The position numbers and the translations under genes were made by a program. From positions 186,001 through 250,000 of the forward strand of contig DATLIY010000007.1 of assembly GCA_035539175.1 (NCBI GenBank): 64,000 nucleotides of DNA, in the 5' to 3' direction. Each line of letters opens with the position of its first letter. Positions within the stretch are counted from its first letter, which is position 1. Shown here one piece after another: positions 18,675 through 27,400 of the stretch. Origin of the DNA: Acidisarcina sp. (GTDB taxonomy: Bacteria > Acidobacteriota > Terriglobia > Terriglobales > Acidobacteriaceae). Under the pieces are notes generated by a model. The model was not told the origin of the DNA and searched no databases. It worked only from the letters and a program-made list of their open reading frames with translations.

Positions 18675-19064
18675 TTACCTTTCTGCTCCGGTTTCACCCG
18701 CGCTCTGTGAACGCGAGTCCGGGAGTGAGGTCAGGTGTTGCATGAACGTAGAAAACGCGGCGGCCTCTGCACGCTCCGCAATCTCGGGCGTGTCTAGTAG
18801 GCGCTTGAGAACCGCGTCCAGCCGCTCCGAGACCTGAGCGGCAAGAACATCCACGGCCTTGGGGTCTAGCGGGATTAGGAAAACTGATGCCGGTTTCCCA
18901 TCGACAATTCCAGCGCCCCCGATCATCCGAAGGCCACGTGACAAGTAGTCTTCCGGAACCGGCCCACAAGGGAAGGCCATCACGGTGAAGTCGCTTGTCT
19001 CAAGATTGCCAACAAGCAAATAACACGGGTGGGCACGCTCAAGTAACGCACTCAATCTATCCAC
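18675..19064 (-). CDS. Hypothetical protein (129 aa), tail-operon member
   Basis: GTG start at 19064 directly after GGAGGCGGCCC, overlapping the upstream HTH stop by 8 bp. The protein has 'CYLLVGNLETSDFTVMAFPC' and a helical C-terminal half with 'AERAEAAAFSTFMQHLTSLP'. In tailed phages the gene before the tape measure often encodes a small chaperone or tail-assembly protein; by position this could be one (inference). No family recognised. Confidence 0.65.
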   Translation of the reverse strand: MDRLSALLERAHPCYLLVGNLETSDFTVMAFPCGPVPEDYLSRGLRMIGGAGIVDGKPASVFLIPLDPKAVDVLAAQVSERLDAVLKRLLDTPEIAERAEAAAFSTFMQHLTSLPDSRSQSAGETGAER

Positions 19065-19281
19065 GGGCCGCCTCCACGCTTTCCGGGCTTGCTGTTTGTT
19101 CGCGCCCAATCAGGGCAAGGAGCGCAGATTCACGCACCCGTGACAGCCGTCCAATTTTCAGTCTTGGCAGACGCCCGATTGACCACCACCACCGGATTGT
19201 GGAGGGCCGGACACCAAGCAGCTCAGCAGCAGATTCCGCGCTGTGCAGCTTGTCCTCAGTTGCAATCTTCAGTGTTCTCAT
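19057..19281 (-). CDS. Excisionase/MerR-like HTH regulator (74 aa)
   Basis: Starts at ATG 19281 behind AAAGGAGTCCGT. The motif 'LHSAESAAELLGVRPSTIRW' followed by 'WWSIGRLPRLKIGRLSRVRE' is a helix_turn_helix_17 winged helix. First gene of the long leftward operon ending with the primase, so it may control that operon by binding the repeats directly upstream (19322-19737). Confidence 0.78.
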   Translation of the reverse strand: MRTLKIATEDKLHSAESAAELLGVRPSTIRWWWSIGRLPRLKIGRLSRVRESALLALIGREQTASPESVEAARG

Positions 19282-19321
19282 ACGGACTCCTTTGGGCATT
19301 GATGGGCCTCAACGTTTCTTC

Positions 19322-19737
19322 TCTTCAATTCCAAGCATTATCCTTTTGAAGCCCTAACAGGTCATGGGCCGTTACAGACCGTTACTTCTCTTGCCATTGA
19401 CGGGAGGTGTTGTGCGCCAATGTTTCATCTCCCCTCAATTCAAAGCCTTACCGTTTTGCAGACCCGCTCGCACGCGGACCATGACAGGCCGTTACAAGCT
19501 GTGTAGTCCCGTTGATGGTTAGCAGCGGTCATCAATGTCCCCTTCACTTATGAGCCTTACCGTTTTGGTGACCGGCTTGCACACGGGCCGTTACCAGCCG
19601 TTACACAACGCTCTTCCCGTCCGGCAGGATGGGCATTGGCTTGAGCGTTTGCGGTTGCGTGGACATCTTCCCCTCTTCAGTTCCAAGCCTTAATACGTCA
19701 CGTTTTGCAGTCACAGCCATCCGTTACAAACCGTTAA
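19322..19737. repeat. Four imperfect direct repeats, iteron-like; candidate origin/operator
   Basis: Four copies of a unit of about 65 bases occur at about 19322, 19431, 19541 and 19673, every 109-132 bases. Each has a 5' half like TCAATTCCAAGCCTTACCGTTTTG and a 3' half like GGCCGTTACAGACCGTTAC. The CCGTTAC word also appears near 20150. The region lies between a leftward HTH gene and another leftward HTH gene with no coding frame, which suits a replication origin or a multi-site operator. Confidence 0.65.
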
Positions 19738-19759
19738 CGGATAGCTGCGCCTGTCAATG

Positions 19760-20032
19760 TCATCCTTCCGCGTAGAAGACCCATTTGTCCGGGCGGCATT
19801 CGATGCTGCCGCATGGGATATGTACCCCGCCCGTGAATTTCAGTTCGCGGGTCGCCTGCACGTGCTGCGCAATGGCTAGGAAACCCTCAAGCTGACCCGC
19901 TGCCTTCAACTTGGCTAGGGCGCTATTCAGTTCACGCTTTACTGTGCTTTCTGAAGCGCCGAGTTTGGCGGCAATTTCACTGTGGGGTATGAGGTCTAAC
20001 GCGGCAGGCGGGCGGCCTGCTCGGCGTCTCAA
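19760..20032 (-). CDS. HTH protein resembling sigma region 4 (90 aa)
   Basis: TTG at 20032 is chosen because AAAGGAG lies 7 bases upstream; a longer frame to 20278 would overlap the opposite gene. The core 'HSEIAAKLGASESTVKRELN' is a LuxR/sigma-4-type helix-turn-helix. The rest has 'IPCGSIECRPDKWVFYAEG' with two Cys. It is divergent from the zinc-finger gene on the other strand, a lysogeny-switch-like layout (inference). Confidence 0.6.
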   Translation of the reverse strand: MRRRAGRPPAALDLIPHSEIAAKLGASESTVKRELNSALAKLKAAGQLEGFLAIAQHVQATRELKFTGGVHIPCGSIECRPDKWVFYAEG

Positions 20033-20114
20033 ACAGTGGCTCCTTTCGGGCTCCGTCCTGTTGCCGTTAACGCTTGCTGTCGGCAGTTGACGGGCGCTCT
20101 TGCAGTGTCCACAA

Positions 20115-20126
20115 GATAGTGCTATC
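20115..20126. promoter_or_regulatory. Small dyad in the divergent promoter region
   Basis: GATAG-TG-CTATC, a perfect 5+5 inverted repeat with a 2-base centre, between two divergent regulator-like genes. A plausible operator; no binding protein is known. Confidence 0.35.
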
Positions 20127-20135
20127 GTTGATGCA

Positions 20136-20813
20136 ATGTCACGTGACCTATTACAAACCGTTACACTTCCGCTTTTGGTGGACGCGGACACTCTGGACGA
20201 CGCGGAGAATGGATGCGCTGAGGGTGAATGCGCCGTGTTTACAAGCCAAGGCAGGATGAGGCTGCAAAAGGTGCGCACGATTAGCCCGGACAGCCTTGTG
20301 CGGTGGCTTGAAGGGGGTACGCGCTCGGGTCTTGCCCGTGCGCTTAGAGGCCTTGGGCTGTTGCGCCGCGCTTATGAAAGGAGAGACGCTTGGAAGCTCC
20401 GGAATGCTGTTGAGCAAGCACGCCCGCTACTCCCGAAACCACAATTCGGAAAGATGACTGAGGATTGGACGGGAGAGAAGATTTGGCCCGGTGCTCAGTG
20501 GCTCTACTCAGAAGCAATGAGCCATGCAATCAAGAATGCCCGTTGGGTCGCATGGTGGCCCTTCAGTGGCGAGCATGAGGCAACGCCGGGCGTCTACTGC
20601 CCTGAGATGAGCACGGCGGTTGCTACGGCACTCTTCATCAAGAGCGTGCGCGTTTGCCCGCATTGCGGAGTCCCATTCGTTTCTAAACAAGACAACGTGG
20701 ACTATTGCAAGCCCGCACATGGGGTCGCGTATCGGACGGCCCGCTCACGTGAAAAGAAAAGGGCAGAGCTGAAAGCCACCGAGATTGCAGCGAGGAAGAG
20801 GAAGAGGAAATAG
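20136..20813 (+). CDS. Zinc-finger protein, possible CGNR-like regulator
   Basis: 225 residues. The N-terminal part is helical ('TRSGLARALRGLGLLRRAYE') and the C-terminus holds a metal site 'VCPHCGVPFVSKQDNVDYCK' followed by a basic tail (ARSREKKR...KRKRK). Similar Cys-finger tails occur in CGNR/stress-type regulators on mobile elements. No strong ribosome site is seen; ATG 20136 and TTG 20100 are both possible. It is divergent from the HTH gene at 20032. Function is not proven. Confidence 0.62.
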   Translation: MSRDLLQTVTLPLLVDADTLDDAENGCAEGECAVFTSQGRMRLQKVRTISPDSLVRWLEGGTRSGLARALRGLGLLRRAYERRDAWKLRNAVEQARPLLPKPQFGKMTEDWTGEKIWPGAQWLYSEAMSHAIKNARWVAWWPFSGEHEATPGVYCPEMSTAVATALFIKSVRVCPHCGVPFVSKQDNVDYCKPAHGVAYRTARSREKKRAELKATEIAARKRKRK

Positions 20814-20850
20814 CGCGGCAGCGGGACAGCAAAGAGCAGTAACAAGAAGT

Positions 20851-20875
20851 GGGCCGGTGCTACCAACACCGGCCC
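20851..20875 (+). terminator. Hairpin after the zinc-finger gene
   Basis: GGGCCGGTG-CTACCAA-CACCGGCCC, a perfect 9-bp stem with a 7-base loop 37 bases after the stop. The following T-run is short (GTT), so termination strength is uncertain. Confidence 0.6.
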
Positions 20876-20964
20876 GTTAGCCAAATCGAAACACGCGAGT
20901 GTCGTATTGCAATTGGCCTCTCTATTTTAAGGCGAGTTGTGATGCGTCAGAAATGGAGAAAACG

Positions 20965-21204
20965 ATGTACGTCAAAATCACGCCGTCCAAGGCACAAGCG
21001 TCCTTGCGCAACCTAGCCAATGGCCGGGAGCCCAAAATTCCCGTCGCTATTCTTGCAGACTACCTTCTACACCACGGCTCCCCGTCAATGATGTCCGGCA
21101 GTGCGCCGAAAGATGACTTCGTGCGGTTTGCAGAACATCTGTTCGCGCTCAATGATCCCCGAGGGGCTTTTTGCTGCAAGGCCAACCCTCTGGTGACTTC
21201 ATAA
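20965..21204 (+). CDS. Hypothetical protein (79 aa)
   Basis: ATG 20965 has GGAGAAAACG directly upstream. Short soluble protein ('MYVKITPSKAQASLRNLANG', 'PVAILADYLLHHG') with two Cys near the end. No family recognised. It lies alone between a terminator hairpin and a stretch with repeated TAACG words (21205-21252). Confidence 0.45.
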   Translation: MYVKITPSKAQASLRNLANGREPKIPVAILADYLLHHGSPSMMSGSAPKDDFVRFAEHLFALNDPRGAFCCKANPLVTS

Positions 21205-21298
21205 CGTGACATCATAACGGCTACTAAGCGTAACGTGTAACGATCACATTCAAGAAGACTTAATTGACATTTCTGGATATTCGCAGCATCCTTTCAGC

Positions 21299-21613
21299 AT
21301 GGAGCTAGAACAGGTTCGGTGCCCGGACTGCAATGAGTCCTATACACGTCTGCTGAGTCGCTGGAAATTCTGCCCGTTCTGCGGCAACCGGGGAGTTGGA
21401 AACATCCGAACGCCGTACACCGTGGATGAGGTGGCCGCGTTGACCGGCTTATCCCGAGGTACCATTATCCGCACGTTTGAGCGTGAGCCCGGAGTCATCA
21501 TCTTGGAGCGTCCCGAGAAACTCCACAAGCGGAGATTCAGAACCATCCGCATACCACGCGCTATCTATGAGCGCGTTGTTGCTCGATTAAGCGTTAAAGC
21601 CGGTACGAGGTGA
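21299..21613 (+). CDS. Zinc-ribbon HTH protein (104 aa)
   Basis: The N-terminal ribbon 'VRCPDCNESYTRLL' pairs with 'KFCPFCGNRG' (two C-x2-C knuckles). A helix-turn-helix 'YTVDEVAALTGLSRGTIIRT' follows, then a basic stretch 'RPEKLHKRRFRTIRIP'. Probably a DNA-binding regulator of the element. Its stop directly abuts the next start (21614). Confidence 0.68.
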   Translation: MELEQVRCPDCNESYTRLLSRWKFCPFCGNRGVGNIRTPYTVDEVAALTGLSRGTIIRTFEREPGVIILERPEKLHKRRFRTIRIPRAIYERVVARLSVKAGTR

Positions 21614-21964
21614 ATGTACGTGGTCAACAGAGCAAGCAGTTGGCAAAGAGTCGTGGTGCTTTGCACCTTCGTTCCTTTATGCGTTGGCTGTCACCGGGTG
21701 GCTAAGAACGCGTTGCATATTACGTCCGTGACACCGGATGCCGCCGTGGATGTGACAGGGACGCTCAACGGCAAAGTGTATGAGCTGAGCGTTGATCGAA
21801 AGGGCGTGCCGCTTTACGTCGCATATTACGAGCCAATAGACGTACCGGACGTGGGCAGAGACTTCCCGGCGCACATCGAAGCGGGTAGCGGGGAGATGGC
21901 CGTCCAGGTGCCCAACAAGGGGACCGTGCGCTATTCAATCCAATCCGTCCATGAAAAGAACTGA
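21614..21964 (+). CDS. Exported small protein, possible lipoprotein
   Basis: The 116-residue product has a hydrophobic N-terminal segment 'VVVLCTFVPLCVGC' whose Cys could be lipidated, although the lipobox is atypical. It is followed by a beta-rich domain ('GTLNGKVYELSVDRKGVPLY', 'EAGSGEMAVQVPNKGTVRYS'). No family recognised. Directly coupled to the zinc-ribbon HTH gene. Confidence 0.55.
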   Translation: MYVVNRASSWQRVVVLCTFVPLCVGCHRVAKNALHITSVTPDAAVDVTGTLNGKVYELSVDRKGVPLYVAYYEPIDVPDVGRDFPAHIEAGSGEMAVQVPNKGTVRYSIQSVHEKN

Positions 21965-22059
21965 TTGACGCCGTGAGAATCGGTCTTGAATCCTGCTGAG
22001 GTGCGTGTTACATTTACAACTACGTCCATAGTGGTTATCGTTACGGGTGAGGCAAGACC

Positions 22060-22752
22060 ATGGCAAACGGTAAATTCATCTCCTACCTTCGGGTTTCAAC
22101 ACAGAAGCAAGGCCGCTCGGGTCTTGGCTTGGAAGCACAGCGGGCCGCTGTGTTGGGCTACCTCAACGGTGGAAAGTGGAAGCTGGTGGAGGAAGTGGTT
22201 GAGGTGGAATCCGGCAAGCGCAACGACCGCCCGGAGCTGGCCCGCGCCTTGGCCTTGTGCCGCGTTCACGGTGCCAAGCTGCTGATTGCCAAGTTAGACC
22301 GTCTCGCCCGCAACGTGGCCTTCATCGCTAATCTCATGGAGGCGGGCATAGAGTTTGAGGCCGTTGACTTGCCACAGGCGAACCGCCTCACACTGCATGT
22401 TATGGCCGCGCTTGCGGAGTATGAGGCCAAGGCCATTTCAGACCGCACCAAGGCCGCCTTGGGAGCAGCCAAGGCCAGAGGCACGAAATTGGGTGGGAGA
22501 CGTTGGGCCGTAGAAACCGTGGCGAACAAGGCTAACGCGGCAAGCGTCAAAGTCCGCACGGAACAGGCACACAAGCGGGCCAACGATTTGGCCCCGATTG
22601 TTGAGGCCATCAAAGCAGAAGGTGGGGTCTCACTTCGCCAGATTGCGGACGGACTAAACCGGCGCGGCATCACGACAGCTAGGGGCGGTCAGTGGAGTGC
22701 GGTGCAGGTTAAGAGGCTCCAGGGCACCAGTCATATCGCGGTGATGAGCTAG
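22060..22752 (+). CDS. Serine recombinase (resolvase/invertase family)
   Basis: Catalytic Ser is in 'ISYLRVSTQKQGRSG'. The core motifs 'LLIAKLDRLARNVAFIANLM' and 'HVMAALAEYEAKAISDRTKA' match the small serine recombinase family. The C-terminus 'GGVSLRQIADGLNRRGITTA' is the recombinase DNA-binding helix region. The 230-residue length is usual. GGTGAGGCAAGACC lies before the ATG. It may resolve multimers of the excised element or invert DNA; no obvious inverted target was found beside it. Confidence 0.88.
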   Translation: MANGKFISYLRVSTQKQGRSGLGLEAQRAAVLGYLNGGKWKLVEEVVEVESGKRNDRPELARALALCRVHGAKLLIAKLDRLARNVAFIANLMEAGIEFEAVDLPQANRLTLHVMAALAEYEAKAISDRTKAALGAAKARGTKLGGRRWAVETVANKANAASVKVRTEQAHKRANDLAPIVEAIKAEGGVSLRQIADGLNRRGITTARGGQWSAVQVKRLQGTSHIAVMS

Positions 22753-22754
22753 GA

Positions 22755-23204
22755 CTAGAGCTGAAACCACTGCCGTGGAGTAACCACGCTCAACGGTTGA
22801 CTGCGCTTTGCGTTGTAGAACTTGCGAATGTGCGCAAAGGTGGTGGGGGCGCTCAGCATCTTGTCAATTGTCTCGCGTGCGTATTGGTCGCTAATGAGCA
22901 ATTCGAGCACCTCGTTTAGATACTCTCTCTGAATCTCTTTAGACACACCCGCAAATGATCGCTCGTTCAAAATCGCGGCGGCAATTTCAAGAAGATTCAT
23001 CAGCTCACACAACTCGTACCGCTTAGCATCTTCCGTCTTTGCGGAAAGGAACCGTTGAAACGCTTGGCGGGACGCCTCATAGAGCGTGACAAGCGTTGCG
23101 ACCGATGCGTTTCTGTTGCCCTTGTAGATCGCTAAGAGCGCAACCAAAAGGGCGAGAATCGCAACGATGAGAGCCAGGAGCGCAATTTGGTCAGATGTTT
23201 GCAA
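22755..23204 (-). CDS. Single-pass membrane protein, unknown (149 aa)
   Basis: TTG start behind AGTGAGGCG, four bases after the stop of the 58-residue gene. One strong N-terminal membrane helix (about 5-27, 'IALLALIVAILALLVALLAI') is followed by a soluble helical domain: 'ATLVTLYEASRQAFQRFLSA', 'ELCELMNLLEIAAAILNERS'. The layout resembles DUF4760-like membrane proteins, but this is not certain. Last gene of a three-gene unit near attR. Confidence 0.62.
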   Translation of the reverse strand: MQTSDQIALLALIVAILALLVALLAIYKGNRNASVATLVTLYEASRQAFQRFLSAKTEDAKRYELCELMNLLEIAAAILNERSFAGVSKEIQREYLNEVLELLISDQYARETIDKMLSAPTTFAHIRKFYNAKRSQPLSVVTPRQWFQL

Positions 23205-23208
23205 CGCC

Positions 23209-23385
23209 TCACTTCTCTTGGCTTGAGGACTGTCCGGTGCTCCCCGATTGTCCGCCTTGTCCCTGTCCTTGACTCTGACCAGATTGCTGGTTTTGGACTT
23301 GCTGTTTGTAGTGGGCGGTTGTTAGCGTTCTTTGCAAATGCGATGTCGTTAGGCTGTCATTCGCTATTGCCTTTTTGTCGCTCAT
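23209..23385 (-). CDS. Small LTTxHL-repeat protein (58 aa)
   Basis: Short gene overlapping the stop of the 86-residue gene as ATGA. The N-terminal part has two copies of the motif seen in that neighbour (LTTSHL at 12-17, LTTAHY at 21-26); the C-terminal half is Gln/Gly/Ser-rich ('QQSGQSQGQGQGGQSGSTG'). The shared motif and the overlap support a real gene despite its length. Confidence 0.62.
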   Translation of the reverse strand: MSDKKAIANDSLTTSHLQRTLTTAHYKQQVQNQQSGQSQGQGQGGQSGSTGQSSSQEK

Positions 23386-23642
23386 TTACTCTCCGTTTTG
23401 GGTGATGAAATGGTTCTATTCTTGGTGGGCGAAATGCCGGGCTTGACCGTGACGCCTTGCGCCTCCGCAGCTTTTAGCGTTTGGTTCAGGTGGGCCGTGG
23501 TCAATGATTCGGCTGCCAGCATCTCTTGGAGGTGTCCCGTGGTCAACGTGAGCGCCTCTTGCTTTACCGCCTCTTTAAGGTGCTGAGTGGTAAGGGAGTC
23601 CCGAGTCCGAACAGGACGCGATTTGCCGTTGTCTTCAATCAC
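23382..23642 (-). CDS. LTTxHL-repeat protein (86 aa)
   Basis: GTG start behind AAGGTGAATC. Three copies of SLTTxHLxxxLxxE (LTTQHL 17-22, LTTGHL 33-38, LTTAHL 47-52), spaced 14-16 residues, then a basic Pro/Ser/Thr-rich tail. First gene of a unit with the 58-residue relative and the membrane protein. No family recognised; the repeats suggest a helical binding or assembly surface. Confidence 0.62.
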   Translation of the reverse strand: MIEDNGKSRPVRTRDSLTTQHLKEAVKQEALTLTTGHLQEMLAAESLTTAHLNQTLKAAEAQGVTVKPGISPTKNRTISSPKTESK

Positions 23643-23821
23643 GATTCACCTTGGCGATTGAAAAGAGATGTGCCTATTTTACGCTGCTGCGAATGAGGAA
23701 AACACAGACGTTTGCTAGCGGGACGCACGCGGCCACAGGAGGGCACCTTCTAGGCATTTGCGCGGGTAGACCTCTGCCGTCATTGTGCCCGTGCGGGGCA
23801 ACAGTCTGAGGCTGTATTTTG

Positions 23822-23847
23822 ACGGTACGGACGACGGTACGGAACTT
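23822..23847. promoter_or_regulatory. Candidate integrase arm-type sites at the right end
   Basis: ACGGTACGG (23822-23830) and ACGGTACGGAACTT (23834-23847) lie about 80 bases inside attR, in the same orientation as the copy beside attL. Confidence 0.55.
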
Positions 23848-23923
23848 GGATTTTGGGTGATTTTAGATGCTTTTCGGTGCCACCGATGCTCCTAGAATCA
23901 ACAGGTTACGACCGTGGGTCTAA

Positions 23924-23969
23924 CTGTCACGGCAGAGGTCGCGGGTTCGAGCCCCGTCGTCCCCGCCAT
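23924..23969 (+). repeat. attR: 46-bp duplicate of the tRNA-Asp 3' end
   Basis: Identical to 10513-10558. It lacks the acceptor 5' strand and D-arm, so it is not a tRNA gene. Confidence 0.95.
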
Positions 23970-24342
23970 TGATTCCAAATGAGTCAATCGGCATCGATAG
24001 TGACAGCACAGAAATTTCTCAAGATCCACTCTCAAAACCAGAACTTTTGAAACAGTCGCATGGCGTGGGAGTTCGCTCCATTCGCAGGGTTCGTCTATCG
24101 CGAGACCCTACCGCGAGACTCTATCGATAGACACATCCCTGATCCTGCTATTGGCATGCCGTGAGAGTTCCTGAACGGTTTGACATCCCCTCCATCCTGT
24201 CTTGCAGCCTATCCAGTTCTCTAGTTCGCGCTGACTGTGAAAATAAATGCAACATTCATCGGTGCGCATCAATGTTAAAAAATGCGCTAAATGTGCAACG
24301 TTCGTCGCGCGCGAAAAACTTTGAATATCCTCTACTCCTACC
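23970..24342. other. Chromosomal intergenic region after the element
   Basis: Original sequence that followed tRNA-Asp before insertion. No convincing gene was seen. A GCGAGAC-type repeat occurs near 24100-24125 (CGCGAGACCC, CGCGAGACTC). Confidence 0.4.
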
Positions 24343-24371
24343 TTGACACTTAGAGCGTTCGTCATTACATT
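24343..24371 (+). promoter_or_regulatory. Sigma-70-type promoter before the metalloprotease-like gene
   Basis: TTGACA (24343-24348), a 17-base spacer, then TACATT (24366-24371). The start of the gene at 24414 leaves a leader of about 36 bases. Confidence 0.6.
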
Positions 24372-24413
24372 CGAACTCCCCCCACAAATTCAGCAGCCGA
24401 AAGTTGTGCTCAA

Positions 24414-27400
24414 ATGTCCTGTTCATTTCGCCTGCCGCGCCGAGCGGCACTTGTAATGGTGCTGGTGGGATCGCTGATCGCAGGGTGCCTGCCAGGGTTA
24501 GCGCAGAATGGAACTAATCCTCTCACAATATTTCAGAACTACTTTGTGACGGGCGATTACGTTGTTGGTGGCTGGATAAAGGGAGCACCAGACGGGAGCG
24601 GTTACGCCCCTGGCATCATCAGCGTTCCGGACACACTGCAACCCATTCAAAATGGAGTATCGGCTTCCGTACCCAAAGGAGCCTCCATCGTCGCGGCCTA
24701 CCTCTACTGGGCAACTGTAGAAGGCAACCAATCGTCTTTCGCCGGGAAGAGCGCTTACTTCAATGGGTATGCCGTCAGCGGAGCTGTGCTGGGAAATCCG
24801 AATGCGCCCACATCCTGGAGTACCGGTGGATGTTCCGGCTCGTCGCAGGGATCGAAGACGATGCGCACGTATCGCGCCGATGTTCGTCCATACCTGCCTT
24901 TGGATACAGACCCGGCTTCATCCACTTTCGGCGCAACCGTCGCCAATGGTAAGTTTCAGGTCCGCCTGGTGGACAGTGGGAGCAACGGCAACGGAGTACC
25001 CGTTGCGTTGGGCGCGACTCTTGTAATTATTTACCGCGTACTTTCGCCCGAGCTTCCGCTGAATTCTATCGTTCTCTACGATGGCTCGTTTGCTCCCAGT
25101 AATACGGCGCAGACCATCAGCCAATCGCTGGCGGGCTTCTATGAGCCGTCTGTAAATCCACAGGCGAAGATTACACACATCGTCGCTAATGGACAGGCCA
25201 ATAAGAGCGAACAAGTTTATCTGAACAATGCTCTGCAGCCTCTTCCATCGCTCTATGGGGCATTACCACCCTTTCCGGGCATCTATGGCTCGTGGGACAA
25301 TCCGACCTGGATTTTGAGTAACTACGGATATGTCAAGACGACTGATACCTCTGAGACGACTTCGGTCGTACCATCGCAGAGCAACAGCGGGTGTGTGTCC
25401 TGGGGAGCCATGATTCTTAGCACAACCGTCCAGGATTCTGATGGGGACGGGTTGCTTGATACCTGGGAGAACAATCAGGGATATACCGATGCGGTGAGCG
25501 GTCAGTGGGTTGCGCTTCCCAATGCCAATCCGAATCGAAAAGACATCTTTGTTGAACTCGATTACCTCACAAATCTGGATGGCTCCGCAGGACCTCATCT
25601 GCACTCCCACCTGCCAAAGCAGGACGCGCTGGACGCAGTAGGCGCGACTTTTGCCAAACAGAACATCGGGGTCCATTTCGACCTTGGCCCAGGCATCTAT
25701 CAGGGTGATCCGTACGTCGTCCCGGCAGGGACTGGAGGGAATGCTATCTCTGAGGGTCAGCTTCTGTGTTCCGACGGAGCCACACTATGCGCCTTTCCGG
25801 GTCAGCCGGCAGTTGGCTGGAAAGGCGGCCTCGCTGCAATTCAGACTTCGACGGGACTCGGCAATTTCCAGTCCGGCAGAACGAAGAGTTACCACTACGT
25901 TCTTTTCGGTCATTCTCTGGGCGAGCCCAGGTCCTACTGGAGCACTCTGGGCTATAGGCTCGCGAATACGGCGATCCCGCAGCTCGTGTCCATTGTGAAC
26001 TCCGGGAATACAGCAACCATCACGCTTCAATCCCCTCCGGGAGCTATTAAGCCCGGCGACTGCCCGAATGCTGCCATCTCCGGATGCAGTGATGGGAGCA
26101 GCAATCGCATCCACATCGCAGGAGCGCTCGGCCAGACGTCTCTCAACGGCACCTACTTCTTCAGCAATACGAAGAGCTCGAACCTCGTCAATAACGTCTA
26201 CACGACGACGTTTACCATTACCACGGCGGGCGTAGCGGATGGCACCTACAACTCCGGCAACGAGCCGCAGCTTGCAGTCACCTACCTCGGGCCAAGCAGC
26301 TCTTCCGGGCATTCCGACTTTAGAGGCGGTGCGGACTCTGCGATTACCTTCGGTCTGTGGGGGGCGGATGATCCCGCCAACTGCCAGCCCGACCCCAGCC
26401 AGCCGCTGTCCTCGGGACAAGCCTATTGCAGCAATGCAACGGGTACAGCCGCGGAACAGACGGGCACGCTGCTGCACGAGCTCGGTCACACACTGGCTCT
26501 TACCCACGGCGGTACGTTCTATAGGGATCCTAACAATCCCAGCGTACCCACCGATGGACTGAACTGCGCTCCAAACTACCTCAGCGCAATGAATTACCTG
26601 TTTCAGGTTCGCGGGTTTGGCGACGGAGGATACGACTACTCCTTCCAGACGCTCGCGCCGCTGAATGAGGCCTCTCCGAACGAATCCACGGGAATCGGAA
26701 CAGATATCAACACCGGCCAGGCCGCCGCACATGCCACGCGCTGGTATGCACCTCCGAATACGCTCGATGTTCTGCTTCAAAACACCTCCGGTGGGCGATA
26801 TGCGGCAGCGCACTGCGACGGCACTCCACTGCTGCCGAATGAACCGCCGGCCGTTCGGGTCGATGGTTCTTTCCCCGGGGCGCTCGATTGGAATAACGAC
26901 TTAATCGTGCCCGATCAGGTGCTTTCGGCCGAAGACCTGAACCATAACGGAATCATTGGCGATGCGCCGTTCTCCGGATCCAACGACTCGCAGACGATGA
27001 ATCTACAGCAAATCGGCGCCCGCACCAGCGCATTCGGTGAATCGGGCGGCATCAACTTTGCTGGCGGTGGCATCAATTTTGCCGGTGGCGGAATTGACTT
27101 CGCTGGCGGTGGCATAGACTTTGCAGGCGGCGGAATTGACTTTGCCGGTGGTGGTATTAATTTTGCCGGTGGCGGAATCAACTTTGCAGGCGGCGGAATC
27201 GATCAGAACGAGGAGACCGCCACATCCACCGCGGACGTGCCAACGGGACTAGTCTGCACCGTGGCCTTGAGCGGCGTTCCCGGCTGCGTACCATCCTCTG
27301 GAGCTTTTCTGGAAAACGGGAAGAACATTCCGCTCACCTGGACGGCACCCGCCTTTGGTCAGACTCGCACTTACACTATATGGCGCGCGGTCGGATCGTA

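Noticed and set aside
20033-20278. N-terminal extension of the 90-residue HTH protein
   Set aside because: It would overlap the opposite zinc-finger gene; a TTG with a strong ribosome site gives a better start.
23924-23969. Second tRNA-Asp gene
   Set aside because: Only the 3' half is present; it is the attR copy.
25785-26813. 342-residue frame opposite the metalloprotease-like gene
   Set aside because: Antisense to a well-supported gene; Arg-rich composition typical of a shadow frame.
27045-27204. CRISPR-like array
   Set aside because: In-frame 21-bp coding repeats without unique spacers.
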